NCBI GenBank assembly: GCA_964581505.1
Contig: CAZOOR010000010.1
Coordinates: 1-46,268 of the forward strand
DNA length: 46,268 nucleotides
Direction of reading: 5' to 3'
DNA from: CAZOOR01 sp964581505
Lineage (GTDB): Bacteria > Bacteroidota > Ignavibacteria > Kapaibacteriales > UBA2268
Of the stretch, positions 7,425 to 15,378 are shown piece by piece. The stretch's first letter is position 1; each line of letters opens with the position of its first letter. Under the pieces are notes generated by a model. It was not told where the DNA came from. It was given only the letters and a program-made list of their open reading frames with translations, and did no database searches. Made by a program: the position numbers and the translations under genes.

Positions 7425-8321
7425 ATGAAGAAAAGTATATTTTTTTCAATTATTATTGTTGTGTTGTTTTTGGCTTATTCTTTGCTAAACGCCGAGAGCG
7501 ATTTGAAGAATGATGATTTAAGCGGAAAAGTAAAATCAATGAAAAAAATTGTCTATAAAGGGGATAGCAAGGTTATTAAATACAATCCTTTTCTTACTTC
7601 TTATGATACCGAGGGACGAAAAATTGATGGCAAGGAATTTAACCCCGCTGGCAAAGTAATTAGACACTGGCAATACGAATATGACGAAAAAGGCAATAGA
7701 AGCAAACTCACTCTATTGGACTCAAATGAAAATATTGTGGTGGTTATGAATTATAAATATAATTCAGATAATAAAATGATTGAGAAAATCAATCATTATG
7801 GTTCCGGTGCATTGAAAGAAAAGTGGGTTTATAAATATACTCCCGATGGCAGGAAAATAAAAGCAATTCGCTACGATGCACTTGCAAGCGAGAATTTTAG
7901 GTTTGCATATCAATATGACGATATAGGCAATCCTATCGAAGTAAAACGTATTAAACCAAACGGACATTTGGAGAAAAGAACAGTCTATCACTATGATAAT
8001 AAATCCAATTTGATAAAAATAGAACTTTTCAATGCCAAAGGAAATATTACTTGGAAAGAAACATTTGTTTATGATAATAAAGGTAATAAGACAGAGTGGA
8101 TAGGTTTTAGTAAAGGTGTTTCACCGATTTGGAAATACACATATAAATATGATGAATATAAAAATGTAACCGAAGAAAACAAATTTGATTATTCAAATAA
8201 TAAGGAAACTGTTTATTCCTATAAATACGAATATGATGACCAAGACAATTGGGCTAAAAGAACTACCTATTCCGGTAATCAAACTAAAAATGTTATCATA
8301 AGAGAAATTTCTTATTACTAA
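7425..8321 (+). CDS. Secreted YD/RHS-like repeat protein
   Basis: A 298-residue exported protein: the signal peptide spans residues 1-24 and is followed by about nine tandem repeats of 20-24 residues, each centred on YDxxGN or a variant (YDEKGNRSK, YTPDGRKIK, YDDIGNPIE, YDNKGNKTE, YDEYKNVTE and others). This is the short YD repeat of RHS-type proteins, which here forms the whole mature protein without a toxin or core domain. Such proteins are surface or periplasmic beta-solenoid structures of unknown binding role. The start is supported by AGAGG at 7414-7418, 6 nt before the ATG. It is followed after 51 bp by the thioredoxin-fold gene, probably in one transcript. Confidence 0.8.
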   Translation: MKKSIFFSIIIVVLFLAYSLLNAESDLKNDDLSGKVKSMKKIVYKGDSKVIKYNPFLTSYDTEGRKIDGKEFNPAGKVIRHWQYEYDEKGNRSKLTLLDSNENIVVVMNYKYNSDNKMIEKINHYGSGALKEKWVYKYTPDGRKIKAIRYDALASENFRFAYQYDDIGNPIEVKRIKPNGHLEKRTVYHYDNKSNLIKIELFNAKGNITWKETFVYDNKGNKTEWIGFSKGVSPIWKYTYKYDEYKNVTEENKFDYSNNKETVYSYKYEYDDQDNWAKRTTYSGNQTKNVIIREISYY

Positions 8322-8372
8322 AATCTTACTTAATCGTCAAAGTAAAGGTATTTTGTAAACAACAGGTAAATT

Positions 8373-9548
8373 ATGAAACTAAATATCATTGTTTCTTTCT
8401 TTATTTTATCTTATTTGCTCACTGCGGGTACTCCCGAACAGTTATTTAACCGAGCAGTAAATAAAACTTTGAATGTGAATTATATTTCGTACAATATAAC
8501 AGATAAAATTAAATATCTGGAAGCGGCTCAATTCATAAGCGATACAATGTACGTAATTGCAAAACGAAACAGGCGAATCCCTTATATTAATGCTTTGCTA
8601 AGAATTCAATATGAAAACGGGAATGTAACACTGTTCACAGGCAAGGAATACAAATCACTTGATGTTGATGAAAAAACATTATTTGTTGTCGATACATCGC
8701 AGGGGGCTTTGTATTATTTGCAAAATGCCGGAATCCCGCAGTTATTACAGAAGCATTTGGCGTCTGTAATGAGTAGATTATCCTTTGAGCATTACAAGTT
8801 TATTCACCTGAATGACACAACGCTTGACGGACAGCTGTGCAAACAAATAGCCATATTCTCAAAAGTTAATACGCCAATATCAGAAGACAGCAATACCAAA
8901 GCTGTCTTCGACAGTACTGTTGTTGCCGTATCGGAAGCAGACACTATGCTCCGCCGTTATTATAGAGCTGTCAGTTTGGATAACGGAGATACGCAGATTG
9001 AGGAGCAACTGTTTACAAATGTGCGGGCAGGTATTCGGATTGACGATATTATGTTCGATATATCATTGCCCGAAGGATATGCTTACAAAAGTCCCACACC
9101 TGCCGGTAAACGTCCCGAGTTACTGCCTCTCGGAAGTATTGCTCCCAAATGGGTACTTGCCGATGAAAAGGATAAGGAATATCGTTTGAGTGATTATGCG
9201 GGGAAAGTGGTTGTTATGGACTTTTGGGGAACTTGGTGCAAATGGTGCCTTAAAGCAATGCCTATGATTCAGAAAGTTCATAAATACTATAATAATGAGG
9301 TGATTATACTCGGAATTAGCTGCCAAGAACCGCACAATGCCGCTCCGAAAAAGTTTATGGACGACAAAGGATTTACTTATCAACTCTTGGTACAGGGCGA
9401 TGAAGTAGCCAAACACTACAAAGTCAAGGGATTTCCTACCTTATATGTTATTGGTAAAGATGGCAAAATTGCCTGGTACTTTGTCGGCTACTCCGATAAT
9501 TTAGATGCAGAACTGAAAAAAATAATTGAAAAGGAATTGGCAAAATAA
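8373..9548 (+). CDS. TlpA/ResA-like thiol-disulfide protein with an extra N-terminal domain
   Basis: A 391-residue exported protein. After a signal peptide (1-18) comes a domain of about 225 residues rich in beta strands (motifs ISYNITDKIKY, LDGQLCKQI, DISLPEGYAY) that resembles the DUF2092/LolA-like region often fused to thioredoxins in Bacteroidota. The C-terminal thioredoxin domain (about 250-391) has the redox pair W-C289-K-W-C292 and the cis-Pro segment GFPTLY. It probably reduces or exchanges disulfides in periplasmic proteins, with the N-terminal domain holding a partner. Its stop lies one base from the stop of the convergent prfA. Confidence 0.85.
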   Translation: MKLNIIVSFFILSYLLTAGTPEQLFNRAVNKTLNVNYISYNITDKIKYLEAAQFISDTMYVIAKRNRRIPYINALLRIQYENGNVTLFTGKEYKSLDVDEKTLFVVDTSQGALYYLQNAGIPQLLQKHLASVMSRLSFEHYKFIHLNDTTLDGQLCKQIAIFSKVNTPISEDSNTKAVFDSTVVAVSEADTMLRRYYRAVSLDNGDTQIEEQLFTNVRAGIRIDDIMFDISLPEGYAYKSPTPAGKRPELLPLGSIAPKWVLADEKDKEYRLSDYAGKVVVMDFWGTWCKWCLKAMPMIQKVHKYYNNEVIILGISCQEPHNAAPKKFMDDKGFTYQLLVQGDEVAKHYKVKGFPTLYVIGKDGKIAWYFVGYSDNLDAELKKIIEKELAK

Positions 9549-9549
9549 G

Positions 9550-10635
9550 TTAATTAGTATCCAGCCCTTGGTTTAGCAATTCGGCGCGCTCGGCGATTTG
9601 TAAGTTTTCGATTACATTAGCCAAGTTGCCTTCGATAATTTCCCTTAATGTATAATTCTTTGCATCGCCTTCGAGCCTATGGTCTGTAACCCTATTCTGC
9701 GGGTAGTTATAAGTTCGTATTTTTTCAGACCTGTCGCCGGAGCGTACCATCGAGCGTCTTGATGACGAAATCTCATCTTGTTGGCGTTTCAGTTCCATTT
9801 CGTAGAGCCGAGAACGAAGTACTTTCATAGCCTTTTCGCGATTTTTGAGCTGCGAGCGTTCATCTTGGCAGGATACAACCGTATTAGTTGGTAAATGCAC
9901 AATCCTAACGGCAGTTTCAACTTTATTGACATTTTGCCCACCCTTGCCACCGGCACGGAAAATATCTATACGTAAATCCTCATCTTTAATATCAATATCC
10001 ACATCTTCGGCTTCGGGCAATACGGCAACAGTTGCCGCCGAAGTATGCAAACGTCCGCTGGCTTCCGTTTCCGGTACTCGTTGCACTCTGTGTACACCGC
10101 TTTCAAATTTCATTTTCCCGAAGGCATCTTCCCCGGAGAGTGAAAAAACTATTTCCTTAAATCCACCGCGTTCACTTTCGTTGAACTCAATAACATCAAT
10201 TTTGTAATTTTGTTGCTCTGCATATTTCTGGTACATACGGAATAAATCACCCACAAAAATACCGGCTTCATCTCCACCGGTTCCTGCCCGCATTTCTACA
10301 ATACAATTCTTGGAATCGTTCGGGTCTTTTGGAATAAGCAGTATTTTAAGTTCCTCTTCCATTTTTACTTTTTCCTCGTTCAGTACTTCCAAATCCTCGT
10401 AAATCATATTACGTAAATCGGACTCGGTAGCACTATCCTTTATCATCTCGTGATTTTCCTCAATTTGATTGCATACCTTAATATATGCCTGCGCCGCATC
10501 GGCAAGTGGTGTAATTTGTTTATATTCACGGGACAATCGAGTGAAGCGTTTCATATTACTACTGACATCGGGATTGCTTAGCTCTTCATTAAGTTTGTTG
10601 TATTTTTCTAATATGGATTCTAACTTCTTCTTCAT
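9550..10635 (-). CDS. prfA: Peptide chain release factor 1
   Basis: A 361-residue factor that ends translation at UAA and UAG. The stop-codon recognition tripeptide is P188-E189-T190 (the PxT form that separates RF1 from RF2's SPF), and the peptidyl-transferase-centre motif GGQ is at 232-234 in RAGGKGGQNVNK. Length is typical of the family. The ATG at 10635 (MKKKLESILEKY) is chosen over an in-frame start 57 bp upstream because it matches the family N-terminus. No prmC is adjacent. Convergent with the gene ending at 9548, with a one-base gap, so each gene's transcript end must lie inside or beyond the other. Confidence 0.97.
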   Translation of the reverse strand: MKKKLESILEKYNKLNEELSNPDVSSNMKRFTRLSREYKQITPLADAAQAYIKVCNQIEENHEMIKDSATESDLRNMIYEDLEVLNEEKVKMEEELKILLIPKDPNDSKNCIVEMRAGTGGDEAGIFVGDLFRMYQKYAEQQNYKIDVIEFNESERGGFKEIVFSLSGEDAFGKMKFESGVHRVQRVPETEASGRLHTSAATVAVLPEAEDVDIDIKDEDLRIDIFRAGGKGGQNVNKVETAVRIVHLPTNTVVSCQDERSQLKNREKAMKVLRSRLYEMELKRQQDEISSSRRSMVRSGDRSEKIRTYNYPQNRVTDHRLEGDAKNYTLREIIEGNLANVIENLQIAERAELLNQGLDTN

Positions 10636-10793
10636 TTTACCTTTTCTATTTATTTGAAAAATATTAGACGAAGCAAGGGAGAAATTAATCAATCAATGTG
10701 AAATATTTTTTATCATTAAACTAAAATAAGTCTGTTTATTCCGAATTTTTTATTATATTTAAAATTCTGTTAAATAAATAAATATGTAAACGT

Positions 10794-13532
10794 ATGAAAA
10801 AATCACAACAATTGAAATTGTTATTAGCATTTGCAATATTTCTATTAGCACTTCCGAATATTTCGTCTGCCGCCGAAAAGACAAAATATGATTTTGTGGA
10901 AGCAATGAAATTTCACGTTATCAAACGCTCCGACCTGTCAAAAGATGGCAAATGGGTCGCTTATTACACTGCTCCCGACAGAGGCGACAACAAGGGGTAT
11001 GTGAAATCTGTAGTTAATGACTCCACTTATGAAGTTAATTGCGGGGTTAATCCTAAATTTAATAACAACTCCACTTGGGTTGGATTTATCGTAAAACCAG
11101 AAGCACTGAAAAAACTTAACGCCAAAAAAGACAAACCGAAGAATTCGTTGGCTCTTATTCATCTGGAAAACGGAAAGAGAACGAATTTCGAGAAAGTAAA
11201 GAGTTTTACTTTTTCAGATGATTCACGCTGGGCGGCTATACTGCAATACCCCGGCAAGGATAATAAGAAAATCGGAAGTTCCGATTTGATATTAAGAGAT
11301 TTGGACAACGAAACTCAACTAATATTAAACAATGTTGCGGATTTCGCTTTCGATTCGCTTTCCAATTACTTCGCTTACATTGTAAACGAACCCGACAAAA
11401 AGGATAATGGTGTTTACCTTATCCATCTAAAAGGTTCTTTCGCTTTGCCAATGAAAATAGAAGGTGAAGAAAATGGCGAATATTCATCCTTGGAATGGAG
11501 CAGTAAAACAGACGAACTTGCATATATATCCTGCTCCGAGAGTAGCACTGCCGCAGACAGCTGTTCGCTAATGATTTGGCAAAGTAATAATGATACACTG
11601 ATTACGGCTGTACCTGTGGACGGCGCCCCCGAGGGTTGGTTTATTCCTAAAAAAAATAGGCTCGCTTGGACAGAAGACCAAAAGCGTGTATTCTTCGGTT
11701 TCAAGCCTTTTTCCGATACAATTCCCAAAAAGGAAAAAGTAAAATTTAATGACTCAAATTATTATGATATTAAGACAATTCGTAAAAAAATTGATGTGGA
11801 TATTTGGCACTGGAAGGACGGACGCGTAAAAACAAATGAACGTATTTGGTGGGAATCCAACAAGAATAGAACATTTACAGCCGTATATTTTACAGACAGT
11901 AAGAACTATGTACAGCTTTCCGATTTGTCCTGCCCCGATGTGGACTATGTGGATAATCCGTCTTTTACTATTGGGCATGACGAAACACCATATTTAAAAC
12001 TAATGACTTGGGAAGGATTTTTCTATGATGTTTATGCTATCAATGTAAAATTCGGTACTAAAAAACTTATAGCAAAGAAAGTAGCCGAGCCTGCTCGAAT
12101 TTCCCCGCAGGGTAAATTTATTGCTTACTTCCAATATCCCCATTGGTATTTATATGATACCGAAAAAGATACTGCGGTTAATTTAACAGCAAGAATAGAA
12201 ACACCTTTTTATAATGAAGACAATGACGTTCCCGCAAAGCCCGAGAGTTACGGTGTTGCCGGTTGGTTGGAAAATGACAACGGCGTTATTATTAATGACA
12301 AATATGATATTTGGGTTTTCTATGCTAACGGCGGATTTATGAACCAGACTGCACGCGAGGGACGCGACAATAAAATAATCTTTCGTATGCGTAATCTTGA
12401 CAGAAAGAAGAGAGCATTCAATAAAAGCGATAATGTATTTATGAGCGGCTTTTCTGAAAAAACTAAGAAAACAGGCATATTTGCTCTTTCCTTTGAGACT
12501 ATTGGACCCGAACTAATTAAATTCGATGATATGAAATACAGACTTTTGCGGCAGTCGGAAGATAAGCAAACGGTTATGTATTCTGCCGAAAGTTTTGATG
12601 TTGTTCCCGACATTTGGGTTGCAGATTCATCTGCAAGGAACGAAAAGAAAATTACAGATTTGAATGTACAACTTAATAAGTACAATTGGGGCAAAGCAGA
12701 ACTTATTCATTGGAACAATTTCGAGGGCGAAAAGATGGACGGCATTCTCTACAAGCCGCACAACTACGACCCGAACAAACGTTATCCCGTACTAATTTGG
12801 TTCTATGAGCGTTTTTCGCAGCGACTATTCGATTTCAACAGACCATACTTGGGGCATCGTCCTTGCTATCAGATATATAATGATGAGGACTATATCGTAT
12901 TCCTGCCCGATGTCAAGTTCAAGGTCGGTTATCCGGGCTATTCTTCGGTAAGTTGTATTGTATCGGGTGTCAGAAACTTAATTGATAAAGGTATTGCCGA
13001 TTCCTCCGCCATCGGAATAACCGGACATTCTTGGAGCGGTTATCAAGCGGCGTTCCTCGTTACACAGACTGATATATTTGCTGCCGCCGTTGCCGGTGCG
13101 CCCGTCAGCAATATGACAAGTGCATACAGCGGTATTCGTCTCGGAAGCGGTCTTGCCCGTCAGTTCCAATACGAAATGGGACAAAGCAGAATTGGCGGTA
13201 ATCTTTGGGATTCACTTGATGCTTATCTACGTAATTCGCCTGTTATGCAAGCACAGAAAACAAACACGCCGCTTATGATAATGTTCGGCAATAGAGACTG
13301 GGCTGTTCCGTGGCAACAGGGCGAAGAGCTTTATCTTGCTTGGCGACGGTTAAACAAGAATTGTATATTCTTAGAATATTTCGATGAACCGCACTGGCCC
13401 GAAAAGTTCTTCAATCGCTTGGATTATGCAATCAAAATGAAAGATTTCTTCGATACATACTGCCTGAAAAAACCCGCACCCGAATGGATATTAAAGGGTA
13501 AGCGTTATAAAGGTACAAGAAAAGGCGATTAA
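10794..13532 (+). CDS. S9-family (prolyl oligopeptidase-like) serine peptidase, exported
   Basis: A 912-residue peptidase with a signal peptide (1-27, ending in SSA|AEK), a long beta-propeller-like N-terminal region, and a C-terminal alpha/beta-hydrolase domain from about residue 650. The catalytic triad is visible: Ser746 in GHSWSG, Asp835 in FGNRDWAVPW, and His867 in DEPHWP. S9 enzymes cleave short peptides, and exported Bacteroidota members feed on peptides or trim cell-surface proteins. It is longer than the usual ~700 residues because the propeller region is expanded. Divergent from prfA and followed directly by an intrinsic terminator, so it is monocistronic. Confidence 0.9.
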   Translation: MKKSQQLKLLLAFAIFLLALPNISSAAEKTKYDFVEAMKFHVIKRSDLSKDGKWVAYYTAPDRGDNKGYVKSVVNDSTYEVNCGVNPKFNNNSTWVGFIVKPEALKKLNAKKDKPKNSLALIHLENGKRTNFEKVKSFTFSDDSRWAAILQYPGKDNKKIGSSDLILRDLDNETQLILNNVADFAFDSLSNYFAYIVNEPDKKDNGVYLIHLKGSFALPMKIEGEENGEYSSLEWSSKTDELAYISCSESSTAADSCSLMIWQSNNDTLITAVPVDGAPEGWFIPKKNRLAWTEDQKRVFFGFKPFSDTIPKKEKVKFNDSNYYDIKTIRKKIDVDIWHWKDGRVKTNERIWWESNKNRTFTAVYFTDSKNYVQLSDLSCPDVDYVDNPSFTIGHDETPYLKLMTWEGFFYDVYAINVKFGTKKLIAKKVAEPARISPQGKFIAYFQYPHWYLYDTEKDTAVNLTARIETPFYNEDNDVPAKPESYGVAGWLENDNGVIINDKYDIWVFYANGGFMNQTAREGRDNKIIFRMRNLDRKKRAFNKSDNVFMSGFSEKTKKTGIFALSFETIGPELIKFDDMKYRLLRQSEDKQTVMYSAESFDVVPDIWVADSSARNEKKITDLNVQLNKYNWGKAELIHWNNFEGEKMDGILYKPHNYDPNKRYPVLIWFYERFSQRLFDFNRPYLGHRPCYQIYNDEDYIVFLPDVKFKVGYPGYSSVSCIVSGVRNLIDKGIADSSAIGITGHSWSGYQAAFLVTQTDIFAAAVAGAPVSNMTSAYSGIRLGSGLARQFQYEMGQSRIGGNLWDSLDAYLRNSPVMQAQKTNTPLMIMFGNRDWAVPWQQGEELYLAWRRLNKNCIFLEYFDEPHWPEKFFNRLDYAIKMKDFFDTYCLKKPAPEWILKGKRYKGTRKGD

Positions 13533-13545
13533 CTCGCAAAGAATT

Positions 13546-13585
13546 AAAAAAAGAGGCTGCCCGATAAGGAACAGCCTCTTTTTTT
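13546..13585. terminator. Terminator of the AGAGGCTG family
   Basis: AAGAGGCTG (13551-13559) pairs with CAGCCTCTT (13572-13580). An A-run precedes and a T-run follows, so it can act on both strands between the S9 peptidase and the convergent gene. It shares stem and loop sequence with the hairpins at 15329 and 30263. Confidence 0.85.
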
Positions 13586-13636
13586 AATTGCCGTCGAACA
13601 TCTGAAACTACTAATACATTGCCGAAAAGATGTTAT

Positions 13637-14221
13637 TCAATCACATTTTATATTTATCTTTACATCATCAAAGATATTCCATACCCTATGTTCAAATGAT
13701 TTTGGAGATAAATAACATAAGATAATTTGCATATTAGTTTTATGACAGAAATATTCCTTGACCTTGATGTTTAAAATAATATAATCATTTGTAAAAAAGG
13801 CATCATAAAGTCGCATTTTTCCGGTAAAGCCATCTTTAGTTTGTACAAATAGAGATAGAGTTTTATCCAAATGATGCAAATTACCAGTATCAGCTTGATT
13901 TGTACTATCTACATCAACAAGCCCGTCATAGTATCTGTTAAATGATTCGGTAAGTTTCTTTTCGGTCAAAGGTGAATCATTTTCAATATACCACGCAAAA
14001 GAGTAAGTCCAAAATTCTTGACTTGTTGAGTCAGACCAACCGGGAGCAAAACGCAGGTCTTCAAATCCTACAAAATCAATTTCAGGAGCGAATTTCATAG
14101 GAAAAGGAATTATTTCTTTCAACCAATTATCCGGTGTGTTCAATACACTTCCTTTTTCTTGACTAAAAATCATCAAACTACAAATTGTAAAAACAAATAA
14201 AAATAATAGGTTTTTCTTCAT
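13637..14221 (-). CDS. Secreted protein of unknown function
   Basis: A 194-residue protein with a signal peptide (about 1-20, cleaved near IFSQ). The mature N-terminus contains a recurrent pattern of uncharacterised Bacteroidota proteins: FP..FAPEIDF.GFEDLRFAPGW, then SQEFWTYSFAWYIE. The repeated aromatic residues suggest a beta-rich fold of about 170 residues. No catalytic motif was recognised. It reads toward the terminator at 13546 and lies 147 bp downstream of the YoeB stop, so it may share the toxin-antitoxin transcript or have its own promoter. Confidence 0.7.
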   Translation of the reverse strand: MKKNLLFLFVFTICSLMIFSQEKGSVLNTPDNWLKEIIPFPMKFAPEIDFVGFEDLRFAPGWSDSTSQEFWTYSFAWYIENDSPLTEKKLTESFNRYYDGLVDVDSTNQADTGNLHHLDKTLSLFVQTKDGFTGKMRLYDAFFTNDYIILNIKVKEYFCHKTNMQIILCYLSPKSFEHRVWNIFDDVKINIKCD

Positions 14222-14368
14222 TTTTCTATTCCTTGTATTATTAATTAATTGTGAACAGTGGGCATTTTAAACGGTTTGTTTTTCCAAATACATTCGAGCA
14301 ATGCTTAAATATATTACTGCTAACCAACCTCCACACTATGCAGCGCCTGCACTATGCCGGATACATTA

Positions 14369-14626
14369 TTAGTCGCAATGATATTTGCAACTATAAATTA
14401 ATACTTCATTCTCGCGAACTTGATAAACAAGCCTGTGTTCTCTGTCAATTCGTCGAGACCAAAAACCGGCTAAGTCATATTTCAACGGCTCTGGATTACC
14501 AATTCCTTGATGCGGTGTTCGTTGAATGTCTCTTATCAACTGATTAATCCTATTTAGTATCTTTTTATCTTCTTTCTGCCACGAAAGATAGTCTTCCCAC
14601 GAATTTCTTGAAAAAGTAATTTTCAT
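14369..14626 (-). CDS. yoeB: YoeB-family mRNA interferase toxin
   Basis: An 85-residue RelE-fold toxin that cuts mRNA in the ribosomal A site and is held inactive by its antitoxin. Counted from the ATG at 14626, the catalytic residues fall at exactly the E. coli YoeB positions: Glu46 in NPEPLK, Arg65 in EHRLVY and His83 in CKYHC. Two adjacent ATGs (14629 and 14626) overlap the antitoxin stop (ATGATGA-type junction); 14626 is chosen from the family N-terminus MKITFS, though 14629 would give a 4-nt coupled overlap. The frame is intact and all key residues are present, so the toxin is probably active. Confidence 0.95.
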   Translation of the reverse strand: MKITFSRNSWEDYLSWQKEDKKILNRINQLIRDIQRTPHQGIGNPEPLKYDLAGFWSRRIDREHRLVYQVRENEVLIYSCKYHCD

Positions 14627-14880
14627 CATTCTTCAATTAAGTCATTTGTTACCGTATCCCCGTTCTTCATCTGTTGAATAGATTCATAAAGTCTGTCGGC
14701 ATTTGCTTTTGAACTTAACAAGTGGACTGTTTCCATAATTGAATTGTATTCATCTAGTGAAATCATAACAGCACCTTTGCCTGTTTTTCTTTTTATGATT
14801 AATGTCTCATTATTATTCTCAACGCTATCAAGAAATTTTTTCAATGCAGTCCTAAATTCCGTAAAATTTGCAGCAATCAT
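14626..14880 (-). CDS. yefM: YefM/Phd-family antitoxin
   Basis: An 84-residue antitoxin partner of YoeB. The N-terminal half (ANFTEFRTALKKFLDSV, then KGAVMISLDEYNSIMETVHLL) is the Phd/YefM DNA-binding dimer domain, and the acidic C-terminus (about 60-84) is the flexible part that wraps the toxin. It precedes and overlaps the toxin gene, the standard order. The operator-like site upstream (14912-14927) supports autorepression by the YefM-YoeB complex. Confidence 0.95.
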   Translation of the reverse strand: MIAANFTEFRTALKKFLDSVENNNETLIIKRKTGKGAVMISLDEYNSIMETVHLLSSKANADRLYESIQQMKNGDTVTNDLIEE

Positions 14881-14911
14881 TATATTTTTCCACTTATAAG
14901 TTATTAAACAA

Positions 14912-14946
14912 GTACTAATATAAGTACCTTATTCAATATTTCCAAA
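14912..14946 (-). promoter_or_regulatory. Promoter and operator of the yefM-yoeB pair
   Basis: Two GTAC cores (14912-14915 and 14924-14927) have centres exactly 12 bp apart, the geometry described for the E. coli YefM operator, whose cores are TGTACA. Between them on the minus strand is TATATTAG (14915-14922, one mismatch to TANNTTTG). TTTG (14943-14946) lies 20 bp further upstream. The operator would cover the -7 box. Confidence 0.6.
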
Positions 14947-15328
14947 TATTAAGTAGCAATATTAAAAAAACTAACAATGATATATAAGGAAAATGTCGTT
15001 TTATTGCTTCTACTTTTCAATACACAATGTCGTTTATTTACATTTACAATCGCTCAGTTTAACCACTAGTCGCCCAATGCTATATATCCATTGTTATTCA
15101 TTTGATATTTTTCATTCTATGTCATTTACAAATTTTTCAATTTTCTTAAATATTGTCATAATTTCTTTACTTTATTGTTTCCTAATAATGCCAAACATAT
15201 ACTTATACGGAACTAATGAATAAATACTTATTTATTAGTTTAAGTTTCATATATATATCTAATTTACAAGATATTAGCAATATATACAAATGAAAAAGGA
15301 TAGTTCTGTTAGCTGTTAGTGAATAAAG
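14947..15328. other. AT-rich gap without a recognisable gene
   Basis: Apart from a short repeat of ATGTCGTTT (near 14992 and 15026), nothing stands out. A 76-codon open frame on the plus strand (14993-15223) has a composition typical of translated AT-rich non-coding DNA. No RNA gene was recognised. Confidence 0.5.
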
Positions 15329-15358
15329 AAGAGGCTGTCCCTTATTGAACAGCCTCTT
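15329..15358 (-). terminator. Terminator of the 1669-residue T9SS gene (AGAGGCTG family)
   Basis: AAGAGGCTGT (15329-15338) pairs with ACAGCCTCTT (15349-15358), a 10-bp stem with a 10-nt loop. It lies 20 bp beyond the stop of the minus-strand gene. The stem, and partly the loop (CTTAT), match the hairpin at 13546 read on the opposite strand. Confidence 0.8.
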
Positions 15359-15378
15359 GAATATCAAACTCTCTCAAT

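Noticed and set aside
14993..15223. 76-codon open frame upstream of the antitoxin promoter
   Set aside because: Phe/Ile/Tyr-rich composition of translated AT-rich DNA, no recognisable motif and no ribosome-binding site.
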